Positions 1 to 10,800 of a stretch of 32,094 bases of DNA are shown piece after piece. The stretch spans positions 1 through 32,094 of the forward strand of contig JAPOKA010000032.1 in NCBI GenBank assembly GCA_029977865.1. The letters are read 5' to 3'. The position numbers and the translations under genes were made by a program. Below the pieces are notes generated by a model that saw only the letters and a program-made list of their open reading frames with translations, did no database searches and was not told the DNA's origin. Each line of letters begins with the position of its first letter. Within the stretch, counting starts at the first letter, position 1. The stretch is from a bacterium. GTDB lineage: Bacteria; Planctomycetota; Phycisphaerae; Phycisphaerales; SM1A02.

Positions 1-1
1 C

Positions 2-427
2 GGCTGGGTGGCGTACAACATCCTCGGCCCCGGTCTCAACCAGCTCGAGGACATGCAGAAGGCTGCCGCGAAGAAGACTTCGTCGGGCACCGGTGGAACC
101 ACCTCATCCCGTTCCCGCGCCGGGACCAAGGCGGATCGGACCGGAAGCAACCGGTCCCTCACCAACTCGCGCGGCGGAGGAAAGCGCATGGCCTCCACAC
201 GAACCCAGCGCCGTGCTCGCGGCCGCGGATCCAAGGCCGTGTCGAAGCAGGGTGCGTCCCCGCAGAAGCCCCGTTCCGAGGCGGCGGTCGTCGAAGTGCA
301 GGTGCCCGATACTCGTCCGATCGCGGAGCGGGTCGCCGAGCGGGCCTACCTGATCTGGCTCGAGCGTGGCGGCGACGCCACCCTCAACTGGCTCGAAGCC
401 GAACAGGCGATCCTGCTCGAAGGCTGA
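2..427 (+). CDS. DUF2934-like basic protein, 5' end outside the window
   Basis: The reading frame is open at the left edge, so the product may be longer. The first visible residues (WVAYNILGPGLNQLEDM) are followed by about 60 residues of Lys/Arg/Ser/Gly low-complexity sequence. The last 40 residues (IAERVAERAYLIWLERGG, then a WLEAEQ motif) resemble the short DUF2934 helical domain, whose function is unknown. An in-frame ATG at 188 has a near-ideal Shine-Dalgarno (GGAGG at 176-180, 7-base spacing). The real gene could therefore be a separate 79-residue protein (188-427) with a basic N-terminus plus the DUF2934-like domain, which is the usual shape of such proteins. In that case the upstream sequence would be the tail of another gene in the same frame. 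It converges on the DUF418 gene with a 23-base gap. The coding call is fairly sure; the start and family name are less so. Confidence 0.6.
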   Translation, partial: GWVAYNILGPGLNQLEDMQKAAAKKTSSGTGGTTSSRSRAGTKADRTGSNRSLTNSRGGGKRMASTRTQRRARGRGSKAVSKQGASPQKPRSEAAVVEVQVPDTRPIAERVAERAYLIWLERGGDATLNWLEAEQAILLEG

Positions 428-450
428 CCGGGCGATTCCGCCGGCGGCAC

Positions 451-1698
451 TCAGGAGACTTCGGACCGCAGCGGCAGCCGCTTCCACGCGGCAAGACTGC
501 GCCACGCCCATTCCACCGGGCCGAGGTCGAAGCGTCGCAGCCAGATGTAGGTGAACTCGATCTGCACGACCCACACCAGGGCGACGATCACCAGGAGCAT
601 GGTGCGGTCGACCACTCCGAACCATCCAAGGCCGTGGCCGAAGAAGATCGCGCCGCAGAGCACCGTCTGCAGCAGGTAGTTGCTCAGACTGGTGCGGCCC
701 ACGCCCTCGAGGCTGACCGCGAAACCCTCGGGAAAGCCCAGGCGGGGAAGCGCCAGCACCAGCGAGGCCCAGCCGAATGCTCCGAAGAGGCTGCCGAGGT
801 AGTTGAACATGCCTCCGATGGTCATGGCATCGATTGCCGCGTAGTCGATGGCCTCGTTGCGAAGGAGCCCCCATCCGGTGATGGCGGTGCCCAACGCGAA
901 TCCGCTCACGGCGCAGGCGAGATAGCGCGGGAGCGACCACGTTGCCTGCAGGAATCCGCATCTCAAGAGCACGATTCCCAGCAGCATCAGCGCCACCACC
1001 CGCCACAGCGACCATGTGGTGAAGACGAGGGTCTGCATCACCACCGCGTTGATCGCGCGTTCGGGGAGCTGCTCGGTCCACGACCCCGAGAAGGCCGCGA
1101 TGGTGGCGCGGACTTCAGCGTCGGAAGGCGACCAGCTCGCGACGATCGGCGCGAGTTCCTCGGCGTTCAAGGAGGCGAAGGCCAGGTGCAGCAGCAGCCC
1201 GATCACCAGGGGCACGATCAAGAGCACCGCAGCGATCGCACTGAGGAGGGGAGTGCGAAGACGGCGCATGGGAAACACGATCATCGCGCAGACCGCGTAG
1301 GTCGCGAGGATGTCCCCGTGCCACAGGCCGTAGGCGTGGAGCAGCCCGATGACGAGCAGCCACGCCATGCGCCGGTAGAAGCGAGCGGTCGCGGAGATGC
1401 CGACCCGAGGCGGCCGAGCGTCGAGCAGCACGATGCCGGCTCCGAAGAGCACGGCGAAGAGGGTCATGAACTTCTGATCGAAGAAAAGGTGGGTCAGGCG
1501 CCACGCCCACCAGTCGCTCGCCGAGATCGGACCCATCGCAAGCGGGTTCTGGTAGGCCGCCGGCACCAATGCGAAGGTCAGGATGTTCATCGGCAGGATG
1601 CCGAGAATCGCCACGCCGCGCAGGAGGTCGAGCGCGGCGAGGCGCTCGCCGGGGGCGGGCAGCTGAGCTTCGCCGGAGTGCGGCGAGTGCTCGGACAT
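451..1698 (-). CDS. DUF418 (YeiB-like) integral membrane protein
   Basis: A 415-residue polytopic inner-membrane protein. The N-terminus after about 20 hydrophilic residues (LAALDLLRGVAILGILPMNI) is the typical opening of the DUF418/YeiB family, which is related to membrane acyltransferases of the heparan-alpha-glucosaminide N-acetyltransferase type. Roughly eight to ten hydrophobic segments follow. The C-terminal part (GRTSLSNYLLQTVLCGAIFF, then FTYIWLRRFDLGPVEWAWR) is the conserved DUF418 end. The biochemical function of the family is not established. Its ATG (1698-1696) overlaps the smc stop TGA (1700-1698) by one base, and AAGG lies just before the start. Translation is therefore probably coupled to smc, although no functional link is known. 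Length is normal for the family and no defect is seen. Confidence 0.85.
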   Translation of the reverse strand: MSEHSPHSGEAQLPAPGERLAALDLLRGVAILGILPMNILTFALVPAAYQNPLAMGPISASDWWAWRLTHLFFDQKFMTLFAVLFGAGIVLLDARPPRVGISATARFYRRMAWLLVIGLLHAYGLWHGDILATYAVCAMIVFPMRRLRTPLLSAIAAVLLIVPLVIGLLLHLAFASLNAEELAPIVASWSPSDAEVRATIAAFSGSWTEQLPERAINAVVMQTLVFTTWSLWRVVALMLLGIVLLRCGFLQATWSLPRYLACAVSGFALGTAITGWGLLRNEAIDYAAIDAMTIGGMFNYLGSLFGAFGWASLVLALPRLGFPEGFAVSLEGVGRTSLSNYLLQTVLCGAIFFGHGLGWFGVVDRTMLLVIVALVWVVQIEFTYIWLRRFDLGPVEWAWRSLAAWKRLPLRSEVS

Positions 1699-4600
1699 CA
1701 GCCTTCCCAGGCTCCGGCGAGCCCGGCGCTCGGCGACTTGGTCGCCGGCTTCGCCTCGGAGAAGGTCTCGATGACGGGCGGCTCCGCCGGCTCGCTCGCG
1801 GCGCGACGAATGGCCGACTCCGAAAGCGAACCGTCGCCGGAGACCTCTTCGACCCGCACTGCCACCCGCTTGGAGACGCCACGCTGCGGCATGGTGACGC
1901 CGTAGAGCAGATCGCAGTGGCTCATGGTCCGCTTGTGGTGGGTGATGATGATGAAGTGGCTGCGGTCGAGGAAGGGACGGATGGCCTGGCAGAATCGCTC
2001 GACGTTGGCCTCGTCGAGGGCCGCATCGACTTCGTCGAGCACGCAGAACGGGGCGGGGCGGCTGCGGAAGATCGCCATCAGCAACGCCACCGCGGTCATC
2101 GCCTTCTCGCCGCCGGAGAGCTGGTCGAGCACCCGCGGCTCCTTGCCCGGCGGCTTGGCGCGGATCTCGATCCCCGACTCGAGCCAGTCGACCCGGCCCT
2201 GCTCGTCGGGCACCAGCGCAAGTTCTGCGCTGCCGCCGCCGAAGAGCTTGCGGAACATGCCGTCGGTGCCGGCGAAGTGCTCGCGCACGCGGGTGAAGGT
2301 CTTCTCGAACCGGATCCGGCTCACCTCGTCGAGTCGGCCGATCAGTTCCTCGAGCCGCCCCTTCGCCGCATCGATGTCCTCGACCTGCTTGGCGAGATCG
2401 TCGTGACGGCCCTCAAGCTGCGAAAGCTCCTCGATCGCATCTGGATTCACATTGCCGAGGCCGGCGATCTCGCCGCGAAGTCGTTCCGCCTCGAGCCGGG
2501 CCTCCTCGATCTCGAGCGGCGGGGCGCCGGCGAGTTCGCGGTCGGCGCGGTAGGGGCGATAGGCCTCCATCACCTCGAGTTCGAGTTCTTCGCGGGTCTG
2601 CTCCTCGAGGGTCTCGCGACGGACCTCGAGTTCGCGGCGACTCATCTCGACGGCGTGGTGGTTGCGTTCGACCTGGCCGGCACGCTCCCGCGCCGATTCG
2701 AGCAGGGTCGCGGCCTCGCGGGCCTGCACCTCGGCGGTTTCGGCATGGCGATCCGCTTCCTCGACCTCGCGAACGAGCGTGGAAGCCTCGGCCTCGGCTC
2801 GGGCGGCGGCCTCTCCGGCTTCGGCGACCACGCCAAGCAGTCGCGTTCGCTGCTCTTCGCGTCGGGCGAATTGCTCCGAGAGGGCCTGCTCCTGCCGCGT
2901 GGCTTCTTCGACCTCGCGCTCGAGATCCCAGCGCTGCCGGCGGGCGCCGTCGAGGTCGGCGGCGGCGCGGGCGAGGCTCTGCCTCGCTTCACCGAGCACC
3001 TCGGTCGCCTCGTCGAGGCGGGTGCGATCGGCGGTCGCTGCGGTGCGGGCCTCTTCGATCCGGCCAGAGTGTTCGGTGAAGAGCCCCTCGAGCGAGGATT
3101 GGCGACGTTCGAACTCGCCGCGCTCGCGATCGGCAGCCTCGAAGCGATCGGTCAGGGTGCGTCGACGTTCCTCGAGGTGGGCCCGCTCATGCTCGAGCCG
3201 TTCCACCAAACTCCCGCAGCGTTCCGCCTCGACCTGCTGCGCCACCGCCTCGCGGCCAGCGCGCTCGATGGCGCCGCTCGCCTCGGCGGCTTCGGCGCGA
3301 TTGCCCGCCAGCGCCGTTGCGAGGGTTCCTTCGTTCTCGGCAAGACCGGAGATGGTCGCGTCGAGCGACTCGATCTCGCGGGCGAGTTCGGCCGCTTCGG
3401 CCCTTCGCTCGAGCCACCCTGCGTGGCTGTCGCGACGGCGATCGGGCGCCTGCCCGATGCGGATCGAACCATCGGCGGCGACCACGGAGCCGTCTGCGAC
3501 GACCACGGTGGTGCCCTCGAGGGCGCCGCCGGGTGCGGTCCAGCGCAGCGCGGTCTCGAGATCGGGCGCCGCATGAATGTCGGCGAGCAGACGGTCGGCG
3601 AGCCAGGTGAGGTCGTCGCGCACCCGCACCAGCGAGCGCACCGACACCGCGCTTGCGGGCAGGGAGCGGTTCGGCGTCGCGGTTGTCTGACCTGCGTCGA
3701 AGGGCAGGAAGGTCAGGCCGCCGCCGGCTTCAACCACCGCAGCGGCGCCGGCCGCCACCGACTCGCGTTGGGTGGTTGCGAAAAGTTGCAGACGATCGCC
3801 GAGCGCCGCCTCGACGACCGCAGCGTCCTCGCGCCGGGTCTCGAAGAGGTCGCCCACGAGCCCGAGCACCCACGGATATCGCTCCGGCGCCGCGAGCACG
3901 CGGCGGACCGGCTCGTCGAGTCCTTCGCCGGATTGCCGCCACTCCTCGAGCAGGCGGCGACGGGATTCGATCGACGTGCGGCGATCGCGCAGTGCGTCGA
4001 GCTCCTCGGCGAGGCGGCCGCGCTTCTCGTCGATCTCGGCGGCGTGACGGCCGATCTCCGCGAGCCTTCCGCGGGCCGCGTCACGACGCTGCTCGGTCTC
4101 GGCGAGGGCCCGCTGCGCCTCATCGCGTCGGGTGCGCTGGCTGGTGAGCGACTCCTCGAGCGGGGTGCGCCGTTCTGCGATCTCTTCGAGGTCGCGCCCG
4201 AGGGCCTCGACCCGCTCGCGGGCACCGGCGAGCCGGGCGACGAGTTGGGTGCGTTCGCTGGCGATGCGGGCCGCGGCCTCCTGTAGGCGCTCGAGCGCCG
4301 CCTGACTCTCGATGACCTTGGCTGCAAGTTCACCGCGCTCGCCGCCGAGCCGCTCCACCGCCCGCTCGCCCTCCGCCGCTCTCTCGGCGGCCGCGGCGAT
4401 CTCCTCGCCGCTGGCCTCGAGGCGGGTGCGGAGCGAGGCGATTCGCTGCGCGTCCTCGGCGAGGCGGCGGCGGTCTTCCTCTTCGCGGGCGGCGATCTGG
4501 TCGAGATTCTGCTGGGTGAGTTCTGCCCGCTGCCGGTGCTGCTTGGCCTCGCCGAGCAACTCGACGCGGCGTTGGCCGATGCGGTGCTTCTCGGCGATGG

Positions 4601-5594
4601 CGGAGTGGCGGGCCAGATCGAGCTTCTCCTGCCGCTCCTTGAGGGTGTCGAGGCTGCGGGTCAGCTCGAGGCGTTCGCTCTCGATCCGGGTCAATTCGCT
4701 GGTGAGTCCTTCGAGCCGGATGGCGAGCTCGTGATACTGCTCGAGCACGAGCACCCGTCGCAGTTCACGGCGGCGCGACTCCAGTTCCTGCCAGCGCCGC
4801 GCCTTCTCGGCCTGGCCGCGCACGATCCGCAGGCGTCGCTCGGTGGAGGCGAGCTGCTCGCGCACCGCGACGAGGCTGCGCTCGGCGTGGTCGAGCCGCC
4901 GCGCCGCCTCGACCTTGCGAAGCCGGAATCGAGCAACGCCGGCAGCCTCCTCGAGGATGCTGCGACGCTCCTGCGGATTCGCGAGCAGCATCGAGTCGAC
5001 CTTGCCCTGCTCGATGATCGAGTAGGCGTCGGTGCCGATGCCGGTGTCGAGGAAGAGCTCGCGGATGTCCTTCATCCGGCACTTCCGGCCGTTGATGAGG
5101 TACTCGCTGCGTCCGTCGGCGTGCAGCCGTCGCATCACCTCGACTTCGTCGGTGTCGATCGGGAGCCAGCGGCGGGTGCCGATCTCGCGGCGGATGGGGG
5201 AAGCCCCTTCCTGCCCGATCTCGGGATCTGGATCGACGAAGGTCTCCTCGGCCGGCTCCTCGGCACCGATCTCGCGGTCGAGTTCGTCCGCCATCGCCTC
5301 GTCGGCGCTGCGCTCGTGGGCGAGATCGCGGGGAGGGTTCGAGAAGGTCAACGCCACCGAGGCCATGCCCGCGGGCTTGCGGGCACTGGAGCCGGCGAAG
5401 ATCACGTCGAGCATCGCGGTGCCGCGAAGGCTGCGAGCGCTGCGCTCGCCCAGCACCCAGCGGATCGCATCGACCACGTTCGACTTGCCGCAGCCGTTGG
5501 GTCCGACCACCCCGGTGATCGGCGGATCGAAGGAGAATTCGGTGGGGTCGGCGAAGCTCTTGAAGCCGCTCAGTGAGAGTTTTCGCAGCCGCAT
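1698..5594 (-). CDS. smc: Chromosome segregation protein Smc
   Basis: A 1298-residue SMC ATPase that dimerises, entraps DNA and compacts or segregates the chromosome, normally with ScpA and ScpB (not in this window). The N-terminal head has Walker [10 protein letters not shown] near residues 30-38. The C-terminal head has the signature [13 protein letters not shown] near 1157 and Walker [16 protein letters not shown] near 1181. Between them are two long coiled coils (roughly 230-565 and 725-1090) around a globular hinge (about 570-715, beginning [12 protein letters not shown]). The start ATG at 5594 has GGAGG at 5607-5603, spaced 8 bases, and gives the canonical [14 protein letters not shown] opening; longer in-frame extensions were rejected. 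An acidic insertion of about 60 residues (about 88-146) interrupts the N-terminal head before the [18 protein letters not shown] strand. It lies 64 bases after the FlgI-like gene and overlaps the DUF418 gene, so the three are probably co-transcribed. Confidence 0.97.
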   Translation of the reverse strand: MRLRKLSLSGFKSFADPTEFSFDPPITGVVGPNGCGKSNVVDAIRWVLGERSARSLRGTAMLDVIFAGSSARKPAGMASVALTFSNPPRDLAHERSADEAMADELDREIGAEEPAEETFVDPDPEIGQEGASPIRREIGTRRWLPIDTDEVEVMRRLHADGRSEYLINGRKCRMKDIRELFLDTGIGTDAYSIIEQGKVDSMLLANPQERRSILEEAAGVARFRLRKVEAARRLDHAERSLVAVREQLASTERRLRIVRGQAEKARRWQELESRRRELRRVLVLEQYHELAIRLEGLTSELTRIESERLELTRSLDTLKERQEKLDLARHSAIAEKHRIGQRRVELLGEAKQHRQRAELTQQNLDQIAAREEEDRRRLAEDAQRIASLRTRLEASGEEIAAAAERAAEGERAVERLGGERGELAAKVIESQAALERLQEAAARIASERTQLVARLAGARERVEALGRDLEEIAERRTPLEESLTSQRTRRDEAQRALAETEQRRDAARGRLAEIGRHAAEIDEKRGRLAEELDALRDRRTSIESRRRLLEEWRQSGEGLDEPVRRVLAAPERYPWVLGLVGDLFETRREDAAVVEAALGDRLQLFATTQRESVAAGAAAVVEAGGGLTFLPFDAGQTTATPNRSLPASAVSVRSLVRVRDDLTWLADRLLADIHAAPDLETALRWTAPGGALEGTTVVVADGSVVAADGSIRIGQAPDRRRDSHAGWLERRAEAAELAREIESLDATISGLAENEGTLATALAGNRAEAAEASGAIERAGREAVAQQVEAERCGSLVERLEHERAHLEERRRTLTDRFEAADRERGEFERRQSSLEGLFTEHSGRIEEARTAATADRTRLDEATEVLGEARQSLARAAADLDGARRQRWDLEREVEEATRQEQALSEQFARREEQRTRLLGVVAEAGEAAARAEAEASTLVREVEEADRHAETAEVQAREAATLLESARERAGQVERNHHAVEMSRRELEVRRETLEEQTREELELEVMEAYRPYRADRELAGAPPLEIEEARLEAERLRGEIAGLGNVNPDAIEELSQLEGRHDDLAKQVEDIDAAKGRLEELIGRLDEVSRIRFEKTFTRVREHFAGTDGMFRKLFGGGSAELALVPDEQGRVDWLESGIEIRAKPPGKEPRVLDQLSGGEKAMTAVALLMAIFRSRPAPFCVLDEVDAALDEANVERFCQAIRPFLDRSHFIIITHHKRTMSHCDLLYGVTMPQRGVSKRVAVRVEEVSGDGSLSESAIRRAASEPAEPPVIETFSEAKPATKSPSAGLAGAWEG

Positions 5595-5658
5595 CGGCCA
5601 GACCTCCGTGTCACGCCCTCGCACGCGGTGCGCGAACCCTGCCGTGGGTCCACGTTCA

Positions 5659-7578
5659 TCACCTCGGCACAGTATCGCGCGGGTTGGTCGTCGCTTCAAC
5701 CGTGGCACCCGAGGAGGGCGCCACCGGAACCGCGATGCCGGCGATGCCGCCGCGGCTCGTCGGAGCGGCGAGGTTCGAGGCTGGACCGTCGGGGTCGAGT
5801 TCCTCCTCCTCGAATTCGAGCCGCGGCTCGAGCACCTCGCCCTCGCCGGCGCGAAGGATCGCCGCGAGGATTCGGTCCTGCTCGGCCCGGAAGCTGCCGG
5901 GGAACCCGCCATCGCGCCACAGGGCGTGCAGGGCGCCGATGGTCTCGGAGTAGGTGAGGCCCAGGCCCGGCAAGGGCGACTCGGGGGTGCGGCCGTGGGC
6001 GAGGAACGCCACGAACTCATGCACCGAGGAGGGCGCGTCCAGCACCACCGCCGGCTCGGGGCCGGGCATCTTGTAATAGACCGAGAGGTTCGGCGACCGT
6101 TCGTCGCCGCGAACCATCAGGCGGTTGGACCAGGTCGAGAAGGTGATCGGGCGACCGATCCGGTTCTCCTCGTCGAAGACCACCAGCTTCGGTTCGCCGG
6201 TCTGGGTGATGTAGATCATCGGCTGGTCGCTCGGCACGACCTGGAGGTGGAACTTCCCGTCGATCGAATAGCTCTCGACGATGGGATCGGCCCGCTTCTC
6301 GAGGCACTCGAACGCCGCGAGGCGGATGTCGACGTCCTTCTCGTCGAGCAGCGGCCGCAGCGCGAGATCGATGCGGGGATCGGTGCCGAGTTGGGAGAGC
6401 AGATCGATGGCGAGCAGGCGATTCTCGAGCGAGCCCGACTCGGTCATCGCGAGCAGGGGAGGGACCACCCGCGGGTCCTTGAGGTAGGCGCCCGCCTCGA
6501 TCGCCGCGAGCCGCGGGCCGTCTTCGGGATAGTCGTAGAGATCCTGGAAGACGGGGACCGCCTTGGGGCCGATCGCTCGCCAGCGCCAGGTCGCGCTCTT
6601 GCCTTGGCCGGGGCTGGCCAGAAGCGAGCGCCGCACCGCGTAGGCGGTCTGCTCCGGCGCCGTGGTCTGCAGCGAGGTGTGTCGAACGAGGTTCACGAAC
6701 TCCTCGGGCCGGTCCTTCCACGATGGCGGAACCGCGAGTTCGACCGACTCGCCGCTGCGGCCGTGCGCGGTCTCGCCGAGTTGCCCGGGCTCGCGAGGGA
6801 ACATCGAGTTCACCGCCGACTGGATCGACGCGGCGCGGGCGTGGCTGGTGTTGGCGAGCCGCAACTTGATGGGGATGTCCTTGATCGAGTCGCCGCCGTC
6901 GAGGATTCGTCCGCTGGTGCGATTGATCGCATCGCGGCCGGTCGCGTCGGGCTCGATGAAGGGATTGATGAAGATGGGGCCGCGGGCCTCCGCGAGCGGG
7001 AACGACTGCTTGCTTCCGGTGCGCAGCGGGCCGGGCCGAAGATCGGTGGTGTAGAGGCGGCCTCCCTCGAGGCTGGTGGTGCCCGATCCGGGAATGGCGA
7101 CCACGCGGACGTCGAAGGCGGTGCCCTTGGGCGCGCCGGCTGGAATCACTCCTTCCACCACCACCACGGCGGTGTCGTCGGAGTTGAGCATCTCCTCGGG
7201 GCTGAGGTCGCCCGCGCCGAAGGATTGATTGCCGACGCCCCGGCGGGCCATCTCGCGAATCATCTGGGCCCGGACTTCCGCCGGCATGAGTCGGCTGCCG
7301 GTTCCCTTGAGCCCGACCACCAGGCCATAGCCGCGGACCACCGTCGGCTGGTAGCCGATCATCACGGTCTCGCTCGCAATGGTTCCGCGGAGGATCGGCT
7401 CGACGTCGAGTTCGAAGTTCTGCTCGCTGCGGGTGGTGCGGGCCTTGCTGCGATCGGCCTTCTCGATCATCTCGCATCCCGGCACGGCGAGCAGCAACGC
7501 CAGGCCGACGCCGAGGAGTCCGCAGAGTCCGCTTCGGGCGGAGAGCAGGCGAGAGGGGGTGGCGTGGAACGGCTTCAC
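5659..7578 (-). CDS. FlgI-like domain plus HEAT-like repeat lipoprotein
   Basis: A 639-residue protein if started at GTG 7578 (GAGG lies 11 bases upstream). The N-terminus is a lipoprotein-type signal: basic residues, a hydrophobic stretch [10 protein letters not shown], then VPGC with Cys35 as the candidate lipidation site. Residues about 75-300 resemble the flagellar P-ring protein FlgI ([12 protein letters not shown], then [37 protein letters not shown] and SGRILDGG). Residues about 350-430 form HEAT-like helical repeats ([41 protein letters not shown]). A beta-rich part and an acidic, low-complexity tail follow. FlgI proteins are about 365 residues and end after the ring domain, so this is an expanded architecture. 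No flagellar genes surround it, so a non-flagellar envelope role is as likely as a P-ring role. It lies 32 bases after tRNA-Val and 64 bases before smc. The FlgI similarity is good; the function is unknown. Confidence 0.8.
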   Translation of the reverse strand: MKPFHATPSRLLSARSGLCGLLGVGLALLLAVPGCEMIEKADRSKARTTRSEQNFELDVEPILRGTIASETVMIGYQPTVVRGYGLVVGLKGTGSRLMPAEVRAQMIREMARRGVGNQSFGAGDLSPEEMLNSDDTAVVVVEGVIPAGAPKGTAFDVRVVAIPGSGTTSLEGGRLYTTDLRPGPLRTGSKQSFPLAEARGPIFINPFIEPDATGRDAINRTSGRILDGGDSIKDIPIKLRLANTSHARAASIQSAVNSMFPREPGQLGETAHGRSGESVELAVPPSWKDRPEEFVNLVRHTSLQTTAPEQTAYAVRRSLLASPGQGKSATWRWRAIGPKAVPVFQDLYDYPEDGPRLAAIEAGAYLKDPRVVPPLLAMTESGSLENRLLAIDLLSQLGTDPRIDLALRPLLDEKDVDIRLAAFECLEKRADPIVESYSIDGKFHLQVVPSDQPMIYITQTGEPKLVVFDEENRIGRPITFSTWSNRLMVRGDERSPNLSVYYKMPGPEPAVVLDAPSSVHEFVAFLAHGRTPESPLPGLGLTYSETIGALHALWRDGGFPGSFRAEQDRILAAILRAGEGEVLEPRLEFEEEELDPDGPASNLAAPTSRGGIAGIAVPVAPSSGATVEATTNPRDTVPR

Positions 7579-7610
7579 GGAACGACAGTCCTCGAGACCG
7601 CGGGAATCAG

Positions 7611-7683
7611 TGGGCGCTACTGGATTCGAACCAGCGACTCCCGCCTTGTAATGGCGGTGCTCTAGCCACTGAGCTAAGCGCCC
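7611..7683 (-). tRNA. tRNA-Val (anticodon UAC)
   Basis: A 73-base cloverleaf on the minus strand. The acceptor arms GGGCGCT and AGCGCCC pair over 7 bp with discriminator A. The D stem is GCTC/GAGC, the anticodon stem CCGCC/GGCGG with loop ATTACAA giving anticodon TAC (valine, GUA and related codons), the variable loop GAGTC, and the T arm GCTGG-TTCGAAT-CCAGT with one G-U pair. The 3' CCA is not encoded; CTG follows the discriminator. It sits 32 bases upstream of the FlgI-like gene and may share its transcript. An 8-bp perfect hairpin lies just 5' of it. Confidence 0.96.
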
Positions 7684-7689
7684 GCTCTT

Positions 7690-7709
7690 CGTCGGAGACC
7701 GCTCCGACG
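7690..7709 (-). other. Perfect 8-bp hairpin just upstream of tRNA-Val
   Basis: The arms 7690-7697 and 7702-7709 (CGTCGGAG and CTCCGACG) are perfectly complementary around a 4-base loop. On the minus strand the hairpin ends 6 bases before the tRNA 5' end. No T-tract follows on either strand, so it is not an obvious intrinsic terminator. It could be a tRNA leader structure or chance in GC-rich DNA. Confidence 0.5.
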
Positions 7710-7888
7710 CCGGGTCGGACATGGTACGAACCCCCGCAGTTCGGGACCAGATCGGGGTGAAGACCTTCGCCGCGAGGGATGGCGATTCTCGCGGCCGGTC
7801 GTGCTCAGCCAGCCGCCTCCCGCCCCTAGGATCGCGGCCGAGACCCTTGAGCGATCGCCCCTCGACACCCTCGCGTGACGACGAATCG

Positions 7889-10800
7889 GTGGCCCCGCCC
7901 GACCGCGACGGGGCCGCGGCCGCACCCGCGTGGCCGGATTCGGTGCGGGCGAGATTCCCCGGATTGATCCGGCGACTGAGGCGGGGTGAACTCGATGAGG
8001 CAGCCGCTGCGCGGGCCCATGCTCTGATCGCTGCCGCCTGCGAGGCCCGCGAAGCCCGCCGCTCCATGCCGATGCGAATCGAGCCTCCCGATGCGGCGCT
8101 GCCGATCGCGGCGGCCTGGGACGAGATCGCTGCGGCGATCACGCGCCATCCGGTGGTGGTGGTGCGGGGAGCCACCGGCAGCGGCAAGAGCACGCAACTC
8201 CCGCGGATCGCGCTCGCGCTTGGCCGCGGCATCGAGGGGGTGATTGCGGTGACCGAGCCTCGCCGCATCGCGGCACGGGCGATCGCCACCCGCATCGCCG
8301 AGGAGTGCGGAGTGGTGGTCGGCACCGGGGTCGGCTGGCGAACCCGCTTCGAGCGCCGTTGCGGGCCCTCCACTCGCGTCGAGGTCTGCACCGATGGCGT
8401 GCTCGCGGCGAGTCTCGGCCGCGATCGCATGCTGCGCGACTGCGACACCGTGATCATCGACGAAGCCCACGAGCGAAGCATCACCGTCGACCTGCTGCTC
8501 GGCGCACTCAAGATGGCGCTGCGGCGGCGCGACGACCTGCGGGTGGTCATCGCCTCGGCCACGCTCGCCGCCGAGCCCTTCGCCGCCTTCTTCGGCGGCG
8601 CCCCCATCATCGAGGTCGAGGGACGGCAGCATCCGGTCGAGACCCGATACCGACCGCTCGAGCACGGCGGCGCGATCGAGTCGGACTCGGACTGGCTCGA
8701 GGCGATCGTCGCAGCGACCGACGAGGCGATCGCCGAGCAGCAGGGCGAGCCCGGCGACGTGCTGGTCTTCCTGCCGACCACCCGCTCGATCGACGAGGCC
8801 GCGGAATCACTGCGGGGCCGACTTGCGGGGGTTCCGCTGCTGCCGTTGCACGCGCGGCTCGATGTCGCAGCGCAGGACGCGGCGTTCCGTCGGCCCTCGG
8901 GGCCGCGAGTGATCCTCGCGACCAACGTCGCCGAGACCTCGCTGACCTTGCCGTGGGTCCGCTCGGTGGTCGACTCGGGCCTGGCTCGAGTTCGGCGCTA
9001 CGACCCCCGACGGCGAGTGGCGAGGCTTCGGGTCGAGCCGATCAGCCGCGCCAGCGCAGCCCAGCGCCGCGGCCGCTGCGGTCGCATGGGGCCGGGACTC
9101 TGCCTGCGCCTCTATGGCGAAGAGGATCTCGCCAAGCGACCCGAGTTCACGCCGCCCGAGATCCTGCGGACCGGGCTCGCCGGCACCATGCTCGAACTGG
9201 CGGAGCGGCGGCTTCCCTCGATCGAGTCCTTCCCGTGGCTCGATCCACCCTCGCCGGTGCGGCTCGCGGAGGCGACGCGAACCTTGTGGGAACTCGGCGC
9301 CATCGAGCGGGTGGCGGATGAGCGGGGCGGACCGGTCGAGCGGATCAACACCCTCGGCCGCAGGCTCGGGCGGCTGCCGCTCGATCCGCGCCTCGCCCGG
9401 ATCGTCGATGGCGGCATCGAGGAGCGCTGCCTCGCAGAGGCGATCGTGATCGCCGCGGCGCTGGCGGTGCCGGATCCGAGACTCGGCGAGTCTGGACCGA
9501 CGCGCCGCGACGAGACCGACGCCGCGCCCGGACACACCATCTTCCGAGATCCCCGCTCGGACTTCCTCTCGTTGCTGCGGCTCTATCGCGCGTGGTCGAG
9601 TCGGGAACAGGAAGGCTCTGCTTCGGCGGCGCGGCGTTGGGCACGGCGGCATCAGTTGAACTTCGCCGCGCTCAGGGAGTGGACCGCCACCGCGCGGCAA
9701 CTCGCCGCGCTGGTCCGACGATTCTGGAGGGTTCGGGTGCCGCCGCTCCTCGACGGGCTCGAGTCGCCCGACCCGGTGCGGGTTCATCGCGCGGTGCTGC
9801 GGGGGCTCGTGGGCGGGGTGGCGGCCCGGGAGCGGCGAGAACGCCCCTCCGCGGAACGGCAGCGCACGACCGAGGGCGAGTTCGTCACCGTGGATGGCGT
9901 GCGGGCCTCGATCTGGCCGGGGTCGAGCCTGCCCCGCGAGCACGGCGGTCTGGTGGTTTCGGCCGAAGTCGTCGAGACCGGTCGTCGCTGGATTCGGACC
10001 GTTGCGGCGATCCGGTCTTCGTGGGTCGAACAGATCGCACCGCACCTGCTCTCGCGCGAGCACTTCGAGCCGCACTGGGTTCCCGAGACCGGACAGGTGG
10101 CCGCCTGGGAGCGAGTCAAGCTCGGCGAGGTGGTGATCGTGCCGCGGCGGCGAGTGCCCTTCGGCCCGGTCGATCCGGCGGCGGCGCGGCAGGTGTTCAT
10201 CCAAGGGGCGCTTGTCGAGGGACGGTGGCGCACCCGCGGGCGATTCGCCGAACGCAATGCGCAGCTCCTCGCCTCGCTCGCGGAACTCGAAGCGAGATCC
10301 CGCCGCCCGCACGCGGCCCTGCGCGAGCAGGCGGTCTTCGAGTTCTTCGATCGACGCATCCCCGCGTCGATCCACAGCGGACCGAGCTTCGAACGCTGGC
10401 GGCGTCGCCTCGAATCTCGAAGTCCGAAGCGGCTGTGGATGCGCCCGCGGGATCTCGTCGGCGACTGGATCGTGCCGGATCGCGAGGCGTTTCCCGACGA
10501 GTGGGTGGCGCCGCGAGGTGAGGGTCCGTCGTTGCGGCTGGGTCTGCGCTACCGCCATGAACCCGGCGGTGAGCAGGATGGCATCACCCTCGAGGTGCCG
10601 ATCGAGGCGCTGGCGACGGTCGATCCCCAGCGGGTCGAGTGGCTGGTGCCGGGCCGGCTCGAGGAGAAGGTGCTCGCGGTGGTGCGGGGCCTTCCCAAGG
10701 CGGTTCGCGTGCGCCTGCATCCCATGAAGGAGATCGCGGCATCGGTGGCTCGCGAGTGCGCCGAACCGACGCACTTCGCGGTCGGAAGCCTGTGGGAGGC

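Noticed and set aside
1569-4286. 905-residue plus-strand reading frame
   Set aside because: It is the antisense of smc; GC-rich codon bias keeps the opposite frame open, and the translation is low-complexity without any family motif.
5659-7578. Part of a flagellar gene cluster
   Set aside because: Only the FlgI-like domain is present; no flgA, flgH, flgJ or other flagellar gene flanks it.
5032-7665. 877-residue plus-strand reading frame
   Set aside because: It runs antisense through smc, the FlgI-like gene and part of the tRNA; it has no recognisable domain.
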